A stretch of DNA of 64,000 nt from Sphingomonas sp. AP4-R1 (GCF_013113735.1 NZ_CP053346.1:4354001-4418000), one strand, 5' to 3'. Numbered from the stretch's first letter, positions 18,263-30,663 are shown. Translations and numbers: made by a program. The notes: a model not told the origin generated them from the letters alone.

Positions 18263-18303
18263 CATGCAATCTATTCGCAGGCGACTTGCGAGTTGTTCGC
18301 GCT
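18263..18303. promoter_or_regulatory. Possible Fur-type operator upstream of bfr
   Basis: ATGCAATCTATTCGCA and, about 10 nt on, TTGCGAGTTGTTCGCG are two imperfect inverted repeats of TGCRA-N5-TTCGCR form. They resemble alphaproteobacterial Fur/iron boxes, which is plausible before an iron-storage gene. The likeness is by eye. Confidence 0.35.
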
Positions 18304-18361
18304 TCAAATCGTCGAACGTCTGGTCTATCGGCCGTTCGTCATCAAGAAAAGGAATGCTGCC

Positions 18362-18850
18362 GTGAAGGGCGACGAGAAGGTCATCGAATATCTGAACGCC
18401 GCTCTCAAGAATGAGCTGACGGCGATCAACCAGTATTTCCTCCATTATCGCATGCTCGACCATTGGGGCATCGCGAAGCTCGCCAAGTTCGAATATGGCG
18501 AATCCATCGATGAGATGAAGCATGCGGACATGCTGTCGTCGCGCATCCTGTTCCTGGATGGCCTGCCCAACTTCCAGTTGCTGGGCCGTCTGCGGATCGG
18601 CGAGACGGTGGAAGAAATCCTCCGCGCCGATCTCGCGCTGGAGAATGAGGCGATCCCGCAGCTGCGCGACGCGATCGAGCATTGCGAGAAGGTGCGCGAC
18701 TATATCAGCCGCGATCTGTTCAAGCGCATCCTCGATAACGAGGAAGAGCATGTCGATTATCTGGAGCGCCAGTTCGACATGATCGCGCGCATGGGCATCC
18801 AGAACTATGTCCAGCTGCAGTCCAAGGCGGCCGACGAAGAGGCGCATTGA
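18362..18850 (+). CDS. bfr: Bacterioferritin
   Basis: A 162-residue heme-containing ferritin that oxidises Fe(II) and stores iron in a 24-subunit shell. The start is GTG at 18362, giving V-K-G-D-E-K-V-I-E-Y-L-N as in other Bfr, with AAAAGGA about 8 nt upstream. Ferroxidase ligands are present in NELTAINQYF (E18), DEMKHAD (E51, H54), LALENEA (E94) and NEEEHVDYLE (E127, H130). The heme-binding M52 is conserved. No bfd ferredoxin gene adjoins it. Confidence 0.96.
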   Translation: MKGDEKVIEYLNAALKNELTAINQYFLHYRMLDHWGIAKLAKFEYGESIDEMKHADMLSSRILFLDGLPNFQLLGRLRIGETVEEILRADLALENEAIPQLRDAIEHCEKVRDYISRDLFKRILDNEEEHVDYLERQFDMIARMGIQNYVQLQSKAADEEAH

Positions 18851-18873
18851 TCGGCGCCACGCCCTTGTAACCC

Positions 18874-18950
18874 GTACTCCCGCGAACGCAGGAGCCCAGA
18901 GCTTCGATCGCAACGCTTGCAGCCCTGGGCTCCGGCTTCCGCCGGAGTAC
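18874..18950. repeat. Palindromic repeat, family E
   Basis: The left arm GTACTCCCGCGAACGCAGGA and a right arm ending CCGGCTTCCGCCGGAGTAC enclose a middle that includes GAGCCCAGAGCTTCGA. A close copy lies at 45426-45502, between the SDR and thiolase genes. Confidence 0.85.
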
Positions 18951-18977
18951 GTCGCGCGTTCGACGAACCCCTGAAAC

Positions 18978-19033
18978 AAAAAAAGCGGCCGGCCATCGCG
19001 CTGCCCCGGAAGGCGCTGCGAATGGCCGGCCGC
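18978..19033 (-). terminator. Intrinsic terminator of the Hpt gene
   Basis: GCGGCCGGCCAT (18985-18996) pairs exactly with ATGGCCGGCCGC (19022-19033). On the minus strand the stem is followed by a T-rich run (18975-18984), the classical rho-independent form. It may also end bfr transcripts. Confidence 0.85.
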
Positions 19034-19058
19034 CCTGCGGCCCCCGCTGCAGTCTATT

Positions 19059-19496
19059 CTATCGCGCCACCACCTTGCGGCCGAAGCCACCCGGCCGGCG
19101 CGGCGCCACCATCGGCACCACCGGCGCGCGTTCCGCCATCTCCTGTTCGAAGAAGGCGATCGTGCGCGCGAACAGGTCGCGCAGTCCGCGCACCTTCGGC
19201 AGCATATGATCGGGAAAGTCGTGATGCTCGACCGAGAGGCGCGCCGCTTTCTCGATCTCCTCGGCCACAAGGCCGAGCGCCTCGGCGCCCACCATCAGCG
19301 AATCGCCTTTCAGCGTATGCGCCGGACGGACGAGGCTGGTCGCGTTGCGCGCCCGTGCCGCGCGCTCGATCTCGTCGATCACCTTGGCGCCGTCTTCGCG
19401 ATAATAGCTCAGGATCCGGACGAAACTGTCCCCCAGCTCGGCCCGCGCCTGCTTGAACCGCTCCTGATCGACGATGTTGCTGTCGTGCTCGTACAT
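19059..19496 (-). CDS. Histidine phosphotransfer (Hpt) domain protein
   Basis: A 145-residue cytoplasmic four-helix Hpt protein. The phospho-accepting histidine is H60 in RPAHTLKGDSLMVGAEAL, the standard HTLKG motif. A C-terminal tail of about 25 residues is Pro/Arg-rich. It probably relays phosphate between a hybrid histidine kinase and a response regulator; neither is encoded nearby, so the pathway is unknown. It is monocistronic, with its own terminator downstream. Confidence 0.9.
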   Translation of the reverse strand: MYEHDSNIVDQERFKQARAELGDSFVRILSYYREDGAKVIDEIERAARARNATSLVRPAHTLKGDSLMVGAEALGLVAEEIEKAARLSVEHHDFPDHMLPKVRGLRDLFARTIAFFEQEMAERAPVVPMVAPRRPGGFGRKVVAR

Positions 19497-19547
19497 TGGC
19501 CCATCCCACGCCCCTGCGCGCTCAAGGCCGATGTGCGCCAGATTGGG

Positions 19548-19766
19548 TTAAGGCTTTCCTTCCATCGCTCGGGTTACGATGAAATCCTTTCGTTCCGGGA
19601 CGATAGACCAGCCCTGTTCTTCGCAAAGAGCCCGGAATTCTGCGGCTGCGCGCGGATCGTCGGCCGCTATCCTTACGCGCACCGCCGTCCGCATCGCCTT
19701 CGCCAGCCGCAGCGCGGGCCAGGGACATCGCATCCCGCGCGCGTCGACGAAGGCGTCTTCGGTCAA
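19548..19766 (-). CDS. TusA-family sulfurtransferase-like protein
   Basis: A 72-residue protein with the TusA signature [19 protein letters not shown]14 is the persulfide-carrying cysteine. TusA-like proteins relay sulfur for tRNA thiolation, Moco synthesis or sulfur oxidation; which applies here is unknown. Its ATG overlaps the der stop by 4 nt, so it is translated with der. Length is typical (about 75-80). Confidence 0.88.
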   Translation of the reverse strand: MTEDAFVDARGMRCPWPALRLAKAMRTAVRVRIAADDPRAAAEFRALCEEQGWSIVPERKDFIVTRAMEGKP

Positions 19767-21115
19767 TTTCCGAACGGATTCTTCGGCGCGCGCACCGTGA
19801 GTCGCACCGGCACGCCCTGGAAGCCCAGATCACGCCGGATGCCGTTCACCAGATAGCGGCGATAGCTTTCCGGCAGCTGGTCCACGCGCGTGCCGAACAG
19901 GATGAAGCTCGGCGGCCGCGTGCGCGCCTGCGTCAGGTAGCGCAGCTTGATGCGCTTGCCGCCGGGGGCGGGCGGCGGATTGGCCTCGATCGCCTTTTCG
20001 AACCAGCGGTTGAGCTGGCCGGTCGTGACACGCTTCGACCATTCGTCGCGGATCGAGAAAGCGGCTTCCACCAATTGGTCGATCCCGCGCCCGGTTTCGG
20101 CCGAGACGGTCAGCAGCGGCAGGCCCTTCACCTGCGCGAGCCCTTCCTCCAGCGCCGCGCGCACGCCCTGGAACAGGCTGGGCGGATTTTCCGCCACGTC
20201 CCATTTGTTGATCGCGATCATCAGCGCGCGGCCTTCTTCCAGCACCTGCGCCGCGATGCGAAGGTCCTGCGCCTCCAGCCCGCGCGTCGCGTCCAGCAGC
20301 AGCACGACCACCTCGGCGAAGTCGATCGAGCGCTGCGTGTCGGCGGCGGAGAGCTTCTCCAGCTTGTCCTCCACCTTCGCGCGCCGCCGCAGCCCCGCCG
20401 TATCCACCAGCCGTACCGGCCGCCCCTGCCATTCCCACTCCACCGCGATCGAATCGCGCGTGATGCCCGCCTCGGGCCCCGTGATCAGGCGATCCTCGCC
20501 CAGCATCCGGTTGATCAGCGTCGACTTGCCCGCATTCGGGCGGCCGACGATGGCGAGCTTCAGCGGGCCATCGGGCCGGTCGCCCTCCAGCTCATACTCC
20601 TCTTCCTCGGGCTCCTCGCGCTCCACATAGGGGCGCAAAGCCTCGAACAGATCGACGATGCCTTCGCCATGTTCGGCCGAAAAGGGGATGGGATCGCCGA
20701 AGCCCAGCGAATAGGCCTCCAGCACGCCGCTCTCGCCCGCTTTGCCCTCGGCCTTGTTGGCCAGCATCACGATCGGCGTGTCCGATGTCCGCAGGAAGCG
20801 CGCGATCGTCTCGTCGAGCGGGGTCACGCCGGCGCGCGCATCGATCAGGAACAAGGCCACGTCGGCGTCGCCCACCGCCGCCTCGGACTGGGCGCGCATC
20901 CGGCCCGGCAGCGTATCGGGATCCTCGTCCTCGAACCCCGCCGTATCGAAGACGCGGAAATCCATGCCGAGCAGCGTCGCCTCTCCCTCGCGGCGATCGC
21001 GCGTCACGCCGGGCTGGTCGTCGACGAGCGCGAGGCGCTTGCCGACAAGGCGATTGAACAGGGTCGATTTGCCGACATTAGGCCGGCCGACGATGGCAAC
21101 GATGGGAAGGGGCAT
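19763..21115 (-). CDS. der: Ribosome-assembly GTPase Der (EngA)
   Basis: A 450-residue protein with two tandem GTPase domains and a C-terminal KH-like domain, acting in 50S ribosome maturation. The first P-loop is [14 protein letters not shown] at 9-22 with DTAGFEDED; the second is [14 protein letters not shown] at about 186 with [10 protein letters not shown]. NKxD motifs are ANKAEG (variant) and INKWDV. The length is normal and the C-terminal [16 protein letters not shown] is the KH-like part. It overlaps the downstream tusA-like gene. Confidence 0.97.
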   Translation of the reverse strand: MPLPIVAIVGRPNVGKSTLFNRLVGKRLALVDDQPGVTRDRREGEATLLGMDFRVFDTAGFEDEDPDTLPGRMRAQSEAAVGDADVALFLIDARAGVTPLDETIARFLRTSDTPIVMLANKAEGKAGESGVLEAYSLGFGDPIPFSAEHGEGIVDLFEALRPYVEREEPEEEEYELEGDRPDGPLKLAIVGRPNAGKSTLINRMLGEDRLITGPEAGITRDSIAVEWEWQGRPVRLVDTAGLRRRAKVEDKLEKLSAADTQRSIDFAEVVVLLLDATRGLEAQDLRIAAQVLEEGRALMIAINKWDVAENPPSLFQGVRAALEEGLAQVKGLPLLTVSAETGRGIDQLVEAAFSIRDEWSKRVTTGQLNRWFEKAIEANPPPAPGGKRIKLRYLTQARTRPPSFILFGTRVDQLPESYRRYLVNGIRRDLGFQGVPVRLTVRAPKNPFGN

Positions 21116-21459
21116 TCCGGTCCCTTAGAGAAGGATCGTTCAAGGTGGAAGCGCGGCGCGTTTTTCGCCCGGGACGGGAATCGGCCTCCTCACCCGATTC
21201 CTCCCGATCTTCACCGTCTCTCGCGGGGGTTCACCCTCCCCTTTTCATCGACGGAATGGCGGAAAAATGCCGTCGCGCGTGCCGGTCTGCAAAAAAGTAA
21301 CGATATGGGACCTTCTTCTTCACGCATTCCCGTCATAGGGGCATTCCTGCACATCCCCGTTCTTCGCCCCGCCCGCCCATCCCTCAGAAAGCCATTTCCA
21401 TTCTCGCCCAGTCTCTGAAGCGCGACGCCGCATCCGCCGCGCACACCCCCGATCGGACG
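21116..21459. other. Intergenic region between der and the desaturase gene
   Basis: This 344-nt divergent gap must hold both promoters. I see no gene; a stop at 21298-21300 and the absence of start codons rule out a longer desaturase N-terminus. No clear repeat or operator is visible. Confidence 0.5.
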
Positions 21460-22470
21460 ATGCCGGAAACCACCCCGCCGCTGGACGTATCGCGTCTGGT
21501 GAAGGCGCTCGCCCCCTTCCGCGTCGCCAACAATCCGCGCGCGCTGACGGAGCTGACGATCACGGCGGTGCCGCTGGTGGCCTTGTGGCTCACGGCGATG
21601 CTGCTGGTGCGCGCGCAGATCTGGGCGGGCCTGCTGCTGACGATCCCGGCGGGCTGCTTCCTGCTGCGCCTGTTCATGATCCAGCATGATTGCGGCCATG
21701 GCTCCTTCTTCCGCAGCCGCAAGGCGAATGGCTGGCTCGGCCGCGCGATCGGCGTCCTGACGCTCACGCCCTATGAATTCTGGCGCCGCGCCCATGCCCA
21801 GCATCATGCCGGCACCGGCAATCTCGATCGGCGCGGCGTGGGCGACATCGATACGCTGACGCTCGCCGAATATCGCCGTCTCTCGCCCTGGGGCCAGCTA
21901 CGCTATCGGATGTACCGCAACCCGGTCACCCTGTTCCTGCTCGGCCCCGCTTTCCAGTTCCTGCTGGTCCACCGCCTGCCGACCGGCCCGGCGTGGAAAT
22001 CCCGCCAGCTGTGGATCAGCGTGATGGGCACCAACGTGGCGATCGCCGCGCTGGTCGGCGGGCTGATCTTCGCCTTCGGCGCGCCGGCCTTCTTCCTCGT
22101 CCACCTGCCGGTCATCCTGATCGCGGCGACGATCGGTATCTGGCTGTTCTACATCCAGCACCAGTTCGAGCAGACGAGCTGGGATCACGCCGACGGCTGG
22201 TCCTTCCAGAAAGCCGCGCTGGAGGGCAGCTCTTATTATGAGCTGCCGCCGGTGCTGCGCTGGTTCAGCGCCAATATCGGCGTGCATCACGTGCATCACC
22301 TGTGCAGCACGATCCCCTTCTATCGGCTGCAGAACGTGCTGCGCGCCGCCCCCCAGCTGCGCGAGATGAGCCGGCTGACGCTGCGCCAGAGCCTGAAGAC
22401 GATCAGCCTCACCCTCTGGGACGAACGCAGCCGCCGCCTGATCTCTTTCCGTGAGGCGGCGCGGATCTGA
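21460..22470 (+). CDS. Membrane fatty-acid desaturase
   Basis: A 336-residue integral membrane di-iron desaturase. The three histidine boxes are HDCGHG at 76-81, HAQHH at 112-116 and HHVHH at 276-280. Hydrophobic segments at about 33-73 and 185-225 form the membrane anchor. It resembles acyl-lipid (omega-type) desaturases that introduce double bonds into membrane fatty acids; the position of desaturation cannot be read. The ATG at 21460 has only a weak Shine-Dalgarno (GATCGGACG), but no upstream start is available. Confidence 0.92.
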   Translation: MPETTPPLDVSRLVKALAPFRVANNPRALTELTITAVPLVALWLTAMLLVRAQIWAGLLLTIPAGCFLLRLFMIQHDCGHGSFFRSRKANGWLGRAIGVLTLTPYEFWRRAHAQHHAGTGNLDRRGVGDIDTLTLAEYRRLSPWGQLRYRMYRNPVTLFLLGPAFQFLLVHRLPTGPAWKSRQLWISVMGTNVAIAALVGGLIFAFGAPAFFLVHLPVILIAATIGIWLFYIQHQFEQTSWDHADGWSFQKAALEGSSYYELPPVLRWFSANIGVHHVHHLCSTIPFYRLQNVLRAAPQLREMSRLTLRQSLKTISLTLWDERSRRLISFREAARI

Positions 22471-22558
22471 TCCCGCTTCCCGGGAAGGGAGGCGCCAGGG
22501 GTGGATCGCGCGAGGCCGGCGCCTTCTGACGCCCCACCTCGCCACGACCATACCCGCC

Positions 22559-22903
22559 TCACATCCCCTTATGCGGCGCCTTGCCGGGCTTCTTCGGCGT
22601 CTCCGGGATCATCCGCGCCAGATTTGCGGAGCACCCGGCCTGCGTGAAATGGCAGCTCACCGTGCTCGGGATGCTGTGCGGCCCCGTCGGGCAGGACGAT
22701 TGCGACCGGACATAATAAGGCGTCGCGCGACCCCGCATGTGCACGCCGCCATTGCCGCAGACGAGCGTGCGCTCCCCCACCTCGGTCTTCAGCGCGCGCT
22801 CCGCGAAGAAAGTGACGGTCACGTCGCGCGATGGCGCGGCCTCCGCCGCCCCCGCCACCAGCATCTGCACCACGATCCCCGCACCAATTACCGTCATCCG
22901 CAT
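22559..22903 (-). CDS. Small secreted cysteine-containing protein, function unknown
   Basis: A 114-residue predicted exported protein: signal peptide at about 1-23 (GAGIVVQMLVAGAAEA), then a mature part with cysteines in ERTLVCGNG, SQSSCPT, VSCHFTQAGC and a basic Pro/Lys tail. VTVTFFAE...VGERTLVCG recalls short DUF6289-type sphingomonad proteins, but that is a by-eye likeness. It is monocistronic, convergent with the desaturase gene. Confidence 0.65.
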   Translation of the reverse strand: MRMTVIGAGIVVQMLVAGAAEAAPSRDVTVTFFAERALKTEVGERTLVCGNGGVHMRGRATPYYVRSQSSCPTGPHSIPSTVSCHFTQAGCSANLARMIPETPKKPGKAPHKGM

Positions 22904-23045
22904 CGCGCATCTCCCTCACTTGACGCTACCAAACCCCATTCGCGCGACCAGCATCTTGCGACATTGGACTCGCATTGGATTGCTTGATTGCGCTTTCGGA
23001 TTGTTTTTGTCGAGCGGAACACGTGCGCCGCTCCCTGAACGAGAA

Positions 23046-23078
23046 AGGCCCGGCCGCCCTCCAAGGGCAGCCGGGCCT
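23046..23078 (-). terminator. Terminator of the Flp pilin gene
   Basis: AGGCCCGG and CCGGGCCT pair around an inner CCCT/AGGG stem. On the minus strand the hairpin is followed by TTTCTCGTT. It lies about 50 nt after the pilin stop. Confidence 0.7.
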
Positions 23079-23125
23079 CTTCGTCCTCCAACGGCGCAGG
23101 CCTCGCCCGCGCCGGAATGCGCGTT

Positions 23126-23293
23126 TTACTGCGCGTTCATGTTGTTGGAAACATTGGAGAAGGTGTTCTTGAGCTTGGTGCCGAGCGTGGACATCGCGCC
23201 GATCGCCGCAACGGCGATCAGGGCGGCGATCAGGCCATATTCGATGGCGGTGGCGCCGCGGCGGTTGCCGGCGAGCTTGCGAAGGAAGGTCAT
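23126..23293 (-). CDS. Flp/Fap-type IVb pilin
   Basis: A 55-residue prepilin. The basic leader MTFLRKLAGNRRG is followed by the class IVb mature start ATAIEYGLIAALIAV, with the G/A cleavage site for the TadV-type peptidase and the conserved glutamate at mature position 5. The mature helix would polymerise into a Tad (Flp) pilus. The ATG at 23293 has GGAG 7 nt upstream. No tad/cpa genes are in the window, so this is an orphan pilin or one expressed away from the secretion genes. Confidence 0.93.
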   Translation of the reverse strand: MTFLRKLAGNRRGATAIEYGLIAALIAVAAIGAMSTLGTKLKNTFSNVSNNMNAQ

Positions 23294-23736
23294 GTCGGTC
23301 TCCGTTGGGTCGGGTCTGCCGCCACGCGGCGAAATCGTGGTTATGCGGCCGCGCATTGCCAAAGAACCTCCGCTTCTGGTTAATTTCGCGCTCACCCTGT
23401 TCGGCTCATCGCATTTTCACCATGAAATCAAAGGCGTCCGAAGGCCTTCTCCCTACCTCGCATACCGTCCACCCCACGAAGTCGGGATCCACGGTGTTGC
23501 TCGGACCGGTTCTGCCACGCGGTCGCGAGACTCCCCTCTCCTGCCCACCGGGCCTGAGATTGAACTGAAACGCCCCTCTTCCCGTTCGTCCTGAGCGAAG
23601 TCGAAGGACGGGCTGCAAGCGATGTACTCGGAGCACGTGCTTCGACAGGCTCAGCACGAACGACAGGGTATCGGCTGCGCGCTCAAACCTGATCGGCACG
23701 ACCCATCAGGAGAGCCGAATACGGAAGCCCAGCCCC
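23294..23736. other. Intergenic region between the pilin and rhomboid genes
   Basis: A 443-nt stretch. It must carry the pilin promoter next to 23300 and contains a family B repeat at 23582-23662. No convincing gene is seen; the open frames here change base usage and have no family features. Confidence 0.6.
23582..23662. repeat. Palindromic repeat, family B
   Basis: CCGTTCGTCCTGAGCGAAGT on the left and a right arm CTTCGACAGGCTCAGCACGA enclose GGACGGGCTGCAAGCGATGT. It is very similar to the copy at 38961-39042. Confidence 0.9.
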
Positions 23737-24363
23737 TCAGGCGGAGCGATAGCGCCACCGCAGCAGCGGCCGCGCCATCAGCAGCCCGGCGAGGAAGCCG
23801 CCGATATGCGCCGCGGCGGCCACCGCCATGCCGTCCAGCCGCCCGGCAAAGCCCACCAGCAGCTGCAGCACGATCCACGCCGCCGCCAGCCAGGCGATAT
23901 GCGCCCAGCGTGCCACTTCGGGCGGCAGCTTGGTTTCGCGGGGCTTGCCGTAGAGGATCGCATAGGCGCCCACGATCGCGGAGATCGCGCCGGACGCGCC
24001 GATCATCGGCACGGTGCTGTGAGGGTCCACCGCATATTGCATGCCGGCCGAGGCGAAGGCGCCCACCAGGAACAGCAGGATGATCGATCCCGGCCCCAGC
24101 GCCACCTCCGTCTCCTTGCCGCAATAGCCGAGCATCAGCAGATTGAAGACGAGGTGGATGATGCCGCCATGCAGCAGCGTCGCGCTCAGCGGCGTGAGCC
24201 ACACCGGCAGCGCGTCCGGCATCGGCGGCCCGCCGATGCGCGCGGGGATGAAACCGCCGAGAAGCGCGGCGCTTTCGGACTGTCCGGCCAGACCGAACAG
24301 GGCATAGGCGGCCGCGATGGCGGCGCCCAGCATCAGGGTCGCACGGGGCGGCTCGCTACGCAT
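23737..24363 (-). CDS. Rhomboid-family intramembrane serine protease
   Basis: A 208-residue, six-helix membrane protease. The catalytic serine is S124 in IGASGAIS and the catalytic histidine H186 in AAAHIGGFLAG. The oxyanion-helping HGGIIHLVFN segment is at about 65-74. GxSx and H-x-x-G spacing is normal for GlpG-type enzymes. Substrates are unknown. It stands alone on the minus strand. Confidence 0.93.
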   Translation of the reverse strand: MRSEPPRATLMLGAAIAAAYALFGLAGQSESAALLGGFIPARIGGPPMPDALPVWLTPLSATLLHGGIIHLVFNLLMLGYCGKETEVALGPGSIILLFLVGAFASAGMQYAVDPHSTVPMIGASGAISAIVGAYAILYGKPRETKLPPEVARWAHIAWLAAAWIVLQLLVGFAGRLDGMAVAAAAHIGGFLAGLLMARPLLRWRYRSA

Positions 24364-24426
24364 GGTATCCGGCTCCGGCGGTCAGAAATTCTGGGAAGCC
24401 ACCCCATCCGTTCGCTTCGAGCGAAG

Positions 24427-24500
24427 TTCGAGCTTGCCGAGAACGCAGTCGAGAAGGATTCTCGACGGTCGCATCTCGGCTGCGCTCGATGCTGCTCGAA
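24427..24500. repeat. Complex inverted repeat between rhomboid and greA genes
   Basis: Outer TTCGAGC/GCTCGAA, middle CCGAGA/TCTCGG and inner TCGAGA-AGGAT-TCTCGA arms nest inside a 180-nt gap. The inner part is a perfect hairpin. It could serve as the greA terminator. Confidence 0.55.
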
Positions 24501-24543
24501 CCAAACGGCGGGACTTTGCCATCACGCCCCTGCCCGAGGCGCG

Positions 24544-25020
24544 TCAGATGAATTCGATGCGCGAGACGACATAATAACGGTCGCCCGACGGCACCGTCAC
24601 TTCCACGTCGTCGTCCACCTTGCGGCCGATCAGCGCGCGCGCCAGCGGCGAGGAGAAGCTGATCCGGCCGACCTTCGCGTCCGCCTCGGTCTGGCCGACG
24701 ATCTGATACTTCACCGGCTTGTCGTCCTCGTCCAGCAGATGGACGGTCGCGCCGAACACCACCTTGTCGCCCGAGAGCGTCTTGGGATCGATGATGAGCG
24801 CGCGGGAGAGCTTGTCCTCGATGTCGGCGATCATCGCCTCCACCTGGCCCTGCCGTTCCTTGGCCGCATGATATTCCGCGTTTTCGGAAAGGTCGCCATG
24901 GGCGCGCGCTTCCTCGATCGCATCGATGATCTGCGGCCGTTCGATTTTGAGACGCGCGAGGTCAGCGTTGAGCATGTCGTAGCCCTCCGCCAGCATCGGC
25001 ATCTTCTCGTCGGTCGCCAT
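24544..25020 (-). CDS. greA: Transcription elongation factor GreA
   Basis: A 158-residue factor that rescues backtracked RNA polymerase by stimulating transcript cleavage. The N-terminal coiled coil (about 1-76) carries [18 protein letters not shown] with the acidic tip D-L-S-E-N-A-E. The C-terminal FKBP-like domain includes [24 protein letters not shown]. The ATG at 25020 gives the usual [14 protein letters not shown] start; a GTG two codons upstream is better spaced from GAAGG and may be the true start. It is downstream of carB, 88 nt away. Confidence 0.96.
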   Translation of the reverse strand: MATDEKMPMLAEGYDMLNADLARLKIERPQIIDAIEEARAHGDLSENAEYHAAKERQGQVEAMIADIEDKLSRALIIDPKTLSGDKVVFGATVHLLDEDDKPVKYQIVGQTEADAKVGRISFSSPLARALIGRKVDDDVEVTVPSGDRYYVVSRIEFI

Positions 25021-25108
25021 CGGCACTCATCCCTTCACTTCGTAATAGCGTCACCCCGCGCCGCCTCTCGGCGACGCACCATCCTAACGATGTCGGGAGG
25101 CGGCGCGA

Positions 25109-28412
<3,304 letters not shown>

Positions 28413-28429
<17 letters not shown>

Positions 28430-28724
28430 TCGTCATCCAATTGTCGCGCGGCTGGATCCGCGCATCCTGGGGCAGGCGAGCGCGCAGGCACTGAGCATTG
28501 GCCTCGGTGCTGCGCGTCACGGCGAATTTGTAGGTCTGGCCGGCGCCATCGACGGCGACCCGTTCGAAATCGTCGATCCCGCAGGTCTTCATCGAGCCCG
28601 GCAGATCGACCGACGCCGCCGCCCGCACCTCATAGCGCACTCCGTCCGACGCCATGTGCGGCGGAACATAGGCCCGGAACAGAACCGAGGCGGTGGAGAC
28701 GGCGAGGGCAAGCGAGGCGATCAT
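28413..28724 (-). CDS. Small membrane-anchored or exported protein between carA and carB
   Basis: A 103-residue frame with an N-terminal hydrophobic segment ([16 protein letters not shown]) and a soluble part with two cysteines ([20 protein letters not shown]). Its last 17 nt overlap the start of carB, and it lies 106 nt after carA in the same direction. No family is recognised and no good Shine-Dalgarno precedes the ATG at 28724. The coding composition fits its neighbours, so I take it as a probable gene co-transcribed with carAB. Confidence 0.55.
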
Positions 28725-28830
28725 GCAAGGAATGTCCGAAAAGCGGGAAATTCCGCTCCGTTCGCACTTGCAGCATTAACAAAAACGGTATGCACGCTCG
28801 TTAACGGCGCGTTTACGCCGCGCGTCGCCA

Positions 28831-30006
28831 TCACGCTGCCGCCTTTGGGAGCTGGCGCACGAACTGCTCGAACAGATAGTGGCTGTCCTGCGGGCCGGGG
28901 CTCGCCTCCGGGTGATATTGCACCGAGAAAGCGGGCTTGTCCGTCAGGCGCAGGCCGGCGAGGCTGCCGTCGAACAGCGAGACATGGGTCGGCTCGGCAT
29001 TGGCCGGCAGCGATTCGGTCACGACCGCGAAGCCGTGATTCATGCTGGTGATCTCCACCCGCCCGTCGTCGCTGCGCTTCACCGGATGGTTCGCGCCGCG
29101 ATGGCCCTGATGCATCTTCTCGGTCTTCGCACCCACGGCAAGGCCCAGCAGCTGGTGGCCGAGGCAGATGCCGAAGATGGGCTTGGCGATCTTCAGCAGC
29201 GCCTGGATCACCGGCACGGCATAGGTGCCGGTCGCGGCCGGATCGCCGGGGCCGTTCGAGAGGAACACGCCGTCCGGCTGGTGCGCCATCACGTCCTCGA
29301 AGGTCGCGGTCGCGGGCACCACCGTCACGCGCGCACCGGCGGCGACGAGATTGCGCAGGATGTTCCGCTTCAGGCCATAATCGATCGCGACGACATGCGG
29401 GCCGTCCGGGTTCGCGGCGTGGGCCGCATAGCCCTCGCCCAGCGTCCACAGCCCGTCATCCCACGTGTAGCTCTGCGTGGCCGACACCTCGATCGCGAGG
29501 TCCATGCCCTCCAGGCCCGGCCACTCGCGCGCCTGGCGCTTCAGCGCGTCCAGATCGAACTCGCCCTTCGCATTGTGCGCGATCACGCCGTTGGGCGCGC
29601 CCTGGATGCGGATGGCGCGGGTCAGCGCACGCGTATCGACACCCGCCAGACCGATGCGGCCGTTCGAGCGCAGCCAGGCGTCGAAGCCCTGCGTCGACCG
29701 GAAATTGGAGGGATCGGTCACGTCCTCGCGAACGATGCAGCCCAGCGCGTGCGGGTTGATCGCCTCCACGTCCTCGGCATTGGCGCCGACATTGCCGATA
29801 TGCGGGAAGGTGAAATTCACGATCTGGCCCGCATAGGAGGGATCGGTCATCACCTCCTGATAGCCGGTCATCGCCGTGTTGAAGCACACTTCGCCCACGG
29901 AAGCGCCTTCGGCACCGAATCCCTTGCCCCAGATGACGGTGCCGTCACCAAGGACCAGAACTCCTGTCGCTCCTTCAGGCGCGCGTTGAGGCGTGGCGTC
30001 AGCCAT
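28831..30006 (-). CDS. carA: Carbamoyl-phosphate synthase small subunit (glutamine amidotransferase)
   Basis: A 391-residue subunit that hydrolyses glutamine and channels ammonia to CarB. The N-terminal domain has VGEVCFNTAMTGYQEVMTDP at 38-57. The class I amidotransferase domain has nucleophile C281 in FGICLGHQLL and the H/E pair in VQYHPEASPGP near the C-terminus, with FLSNGPGDP at about 248-256. Lengths and motifs are complete. It is the first gene of a carA-small gene-carB unit and is divergent from the YqeY gene. Confidence 0.97.
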   Translation of the reverse strand: MADATPQRAPEGATGVLVLGDGTVIWGKGFGAEGASVGEVCFNTAMTGYQEVMTDPSYAGQIVNFTFPHIGNVGANAEDVEAINPHALGCIVREDVTDPSNFRSTQGFDAWLRSNGRIGLAGVDTRALTRAIRIQGAPNGVIAHNAKGEFDLDALKRQAREWPGLEGMDLAIEVSATQSYTWDDGLWTLGEGYAAHAANPDGPHVVAIDYGLKRNILRNLVAAGARVTVVPATATFEDVMAHQPDGVFLSNGPGDPAATGTYAVPVIQALLKIAKPIFGICLGHQLLGLAVGAKTEKMHQGHRGANHPVKRSDDGRVEITSMNHGFAVVTESLPANAEPTHVSLFDGSLAGLRLTDKPAFSVQYHPEASPGPQDSHYLFEQFVRQLPKAAA

Positions 30007-30141
30007 GTTGGGCGGGCACTCCGTTTGATTGTTGCGATGTCGCTAAGGGTCGCCCGCTACCCCCCCTCGGTGGCAGGGTCAACTCTACCAAATGCCGGCC
30101 CGCTGGGCTATCTCTCCGCCTTTCCGACATTCGAGAGCGAT

Positions 30142-30594
30142 ATGATCCGAGACGACGTGAAGGCGGCGCAGATTGCCGCCATGAAGGGTGGCGACAAGGC
30201 CACGGTGGCCGCGACGCGCCTGATTCAGGCCGCGATCAAGAATCGCGACATCGAGCTGCGCACCGCGTCGAGCGCGCCGGATGACGACCTTCTGGTCACC
30301 GAAGTCCTGCAAAAAATGATCAAGCAGCGCCGCGAATCGATCGAAATGTTTCGCAAGGGCGGTCGCGAGGAATTGGCGGCCGCCGAAGAAGGCGAACTCG
30401 CCGTGATCGAGCGATTCCTGCCGAAGCAGATGAGCGAGGACGAGGCCAAGGCCGCGATCGACGCGCTGGCGACCGAACTGGGCGCGGACAGCGTGAAGGA
30501 CATGGGCCGCGTGATGGCCGCGCTGAAGGAGCGTTTCGCGGGCCAGATGGACATGGCCAAGGCCAGCGGGCTGGTGAAGGCGCGGCTGGGGTGA
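30142..30594 (+). CDS. GatB/YqeY domain protein
   Basis: A 150-residue all-helical YqeY protein. Conserved parts are MIRDDVKAAQIAAMKGGDK, RLIQAAIKNRDIELR, VLQKMIKQRRESIEMF and FLPKQMSEDEA, with the C-terminal GRVMAALKERFAGQMDMAKA typical of the tRNA-amidotransferase-related tail domain. The precise role is unknown; a link to tRNA-dependent amidation is suggested only by the domain. The ATG at 30142 follows GAGAGCG. It is next to carA, divergently transcribed, and upstream of the nuclease cassette. Confidence 0.92.
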   Translation: MIRDDVKAAQIAAMKGGDKATVAATRLIQAAIKNRDIELRTASSAPDDDLLVTEVLQKMIKQRRESIEMFRKGGREELAAAEEGELAVIERFLPKQMSEDEAKAAIDALATELGADSVKDMGRVMAALKERFAGQMDMAKASGLVKARLG

Positions 30595-30627
30595 TCTGAC
30601 GCGCGGGCGTCACGCGAATCGGTTGCG

Positions 30628-30663
30628 CTCCCCTCCCGCTTGCGGGAGGGGTTGGGGGTGGGC
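30628..30663. repeat. Left inverted repeat of the DUF559 unit (family C)
   Basis: A 36-nt element containing the perfect palindrome CCCTCCCGCTTGCGGGAGGG (30631-30650) followed by GTTGGGGGTGGGC. It is the inverse of 31018-31053 (35 of 36 positions match) and nearly identical to the solo copy at 38903-38938. It supplies the Shine-Dalgarno and GTG start of the nuclease gene. Confidence 0.95.

Noticed and set aside
18218..18361. Upstream in-frame extension of bacterioferritin by 48 residues
   Set aside because: Bacterioferritins begin at the K-G-D-E-K-V sequence, the GTG at 18362 has a good Shine-Dalgarno, and the extension runs into a palindromic repeat and operator-like sites.
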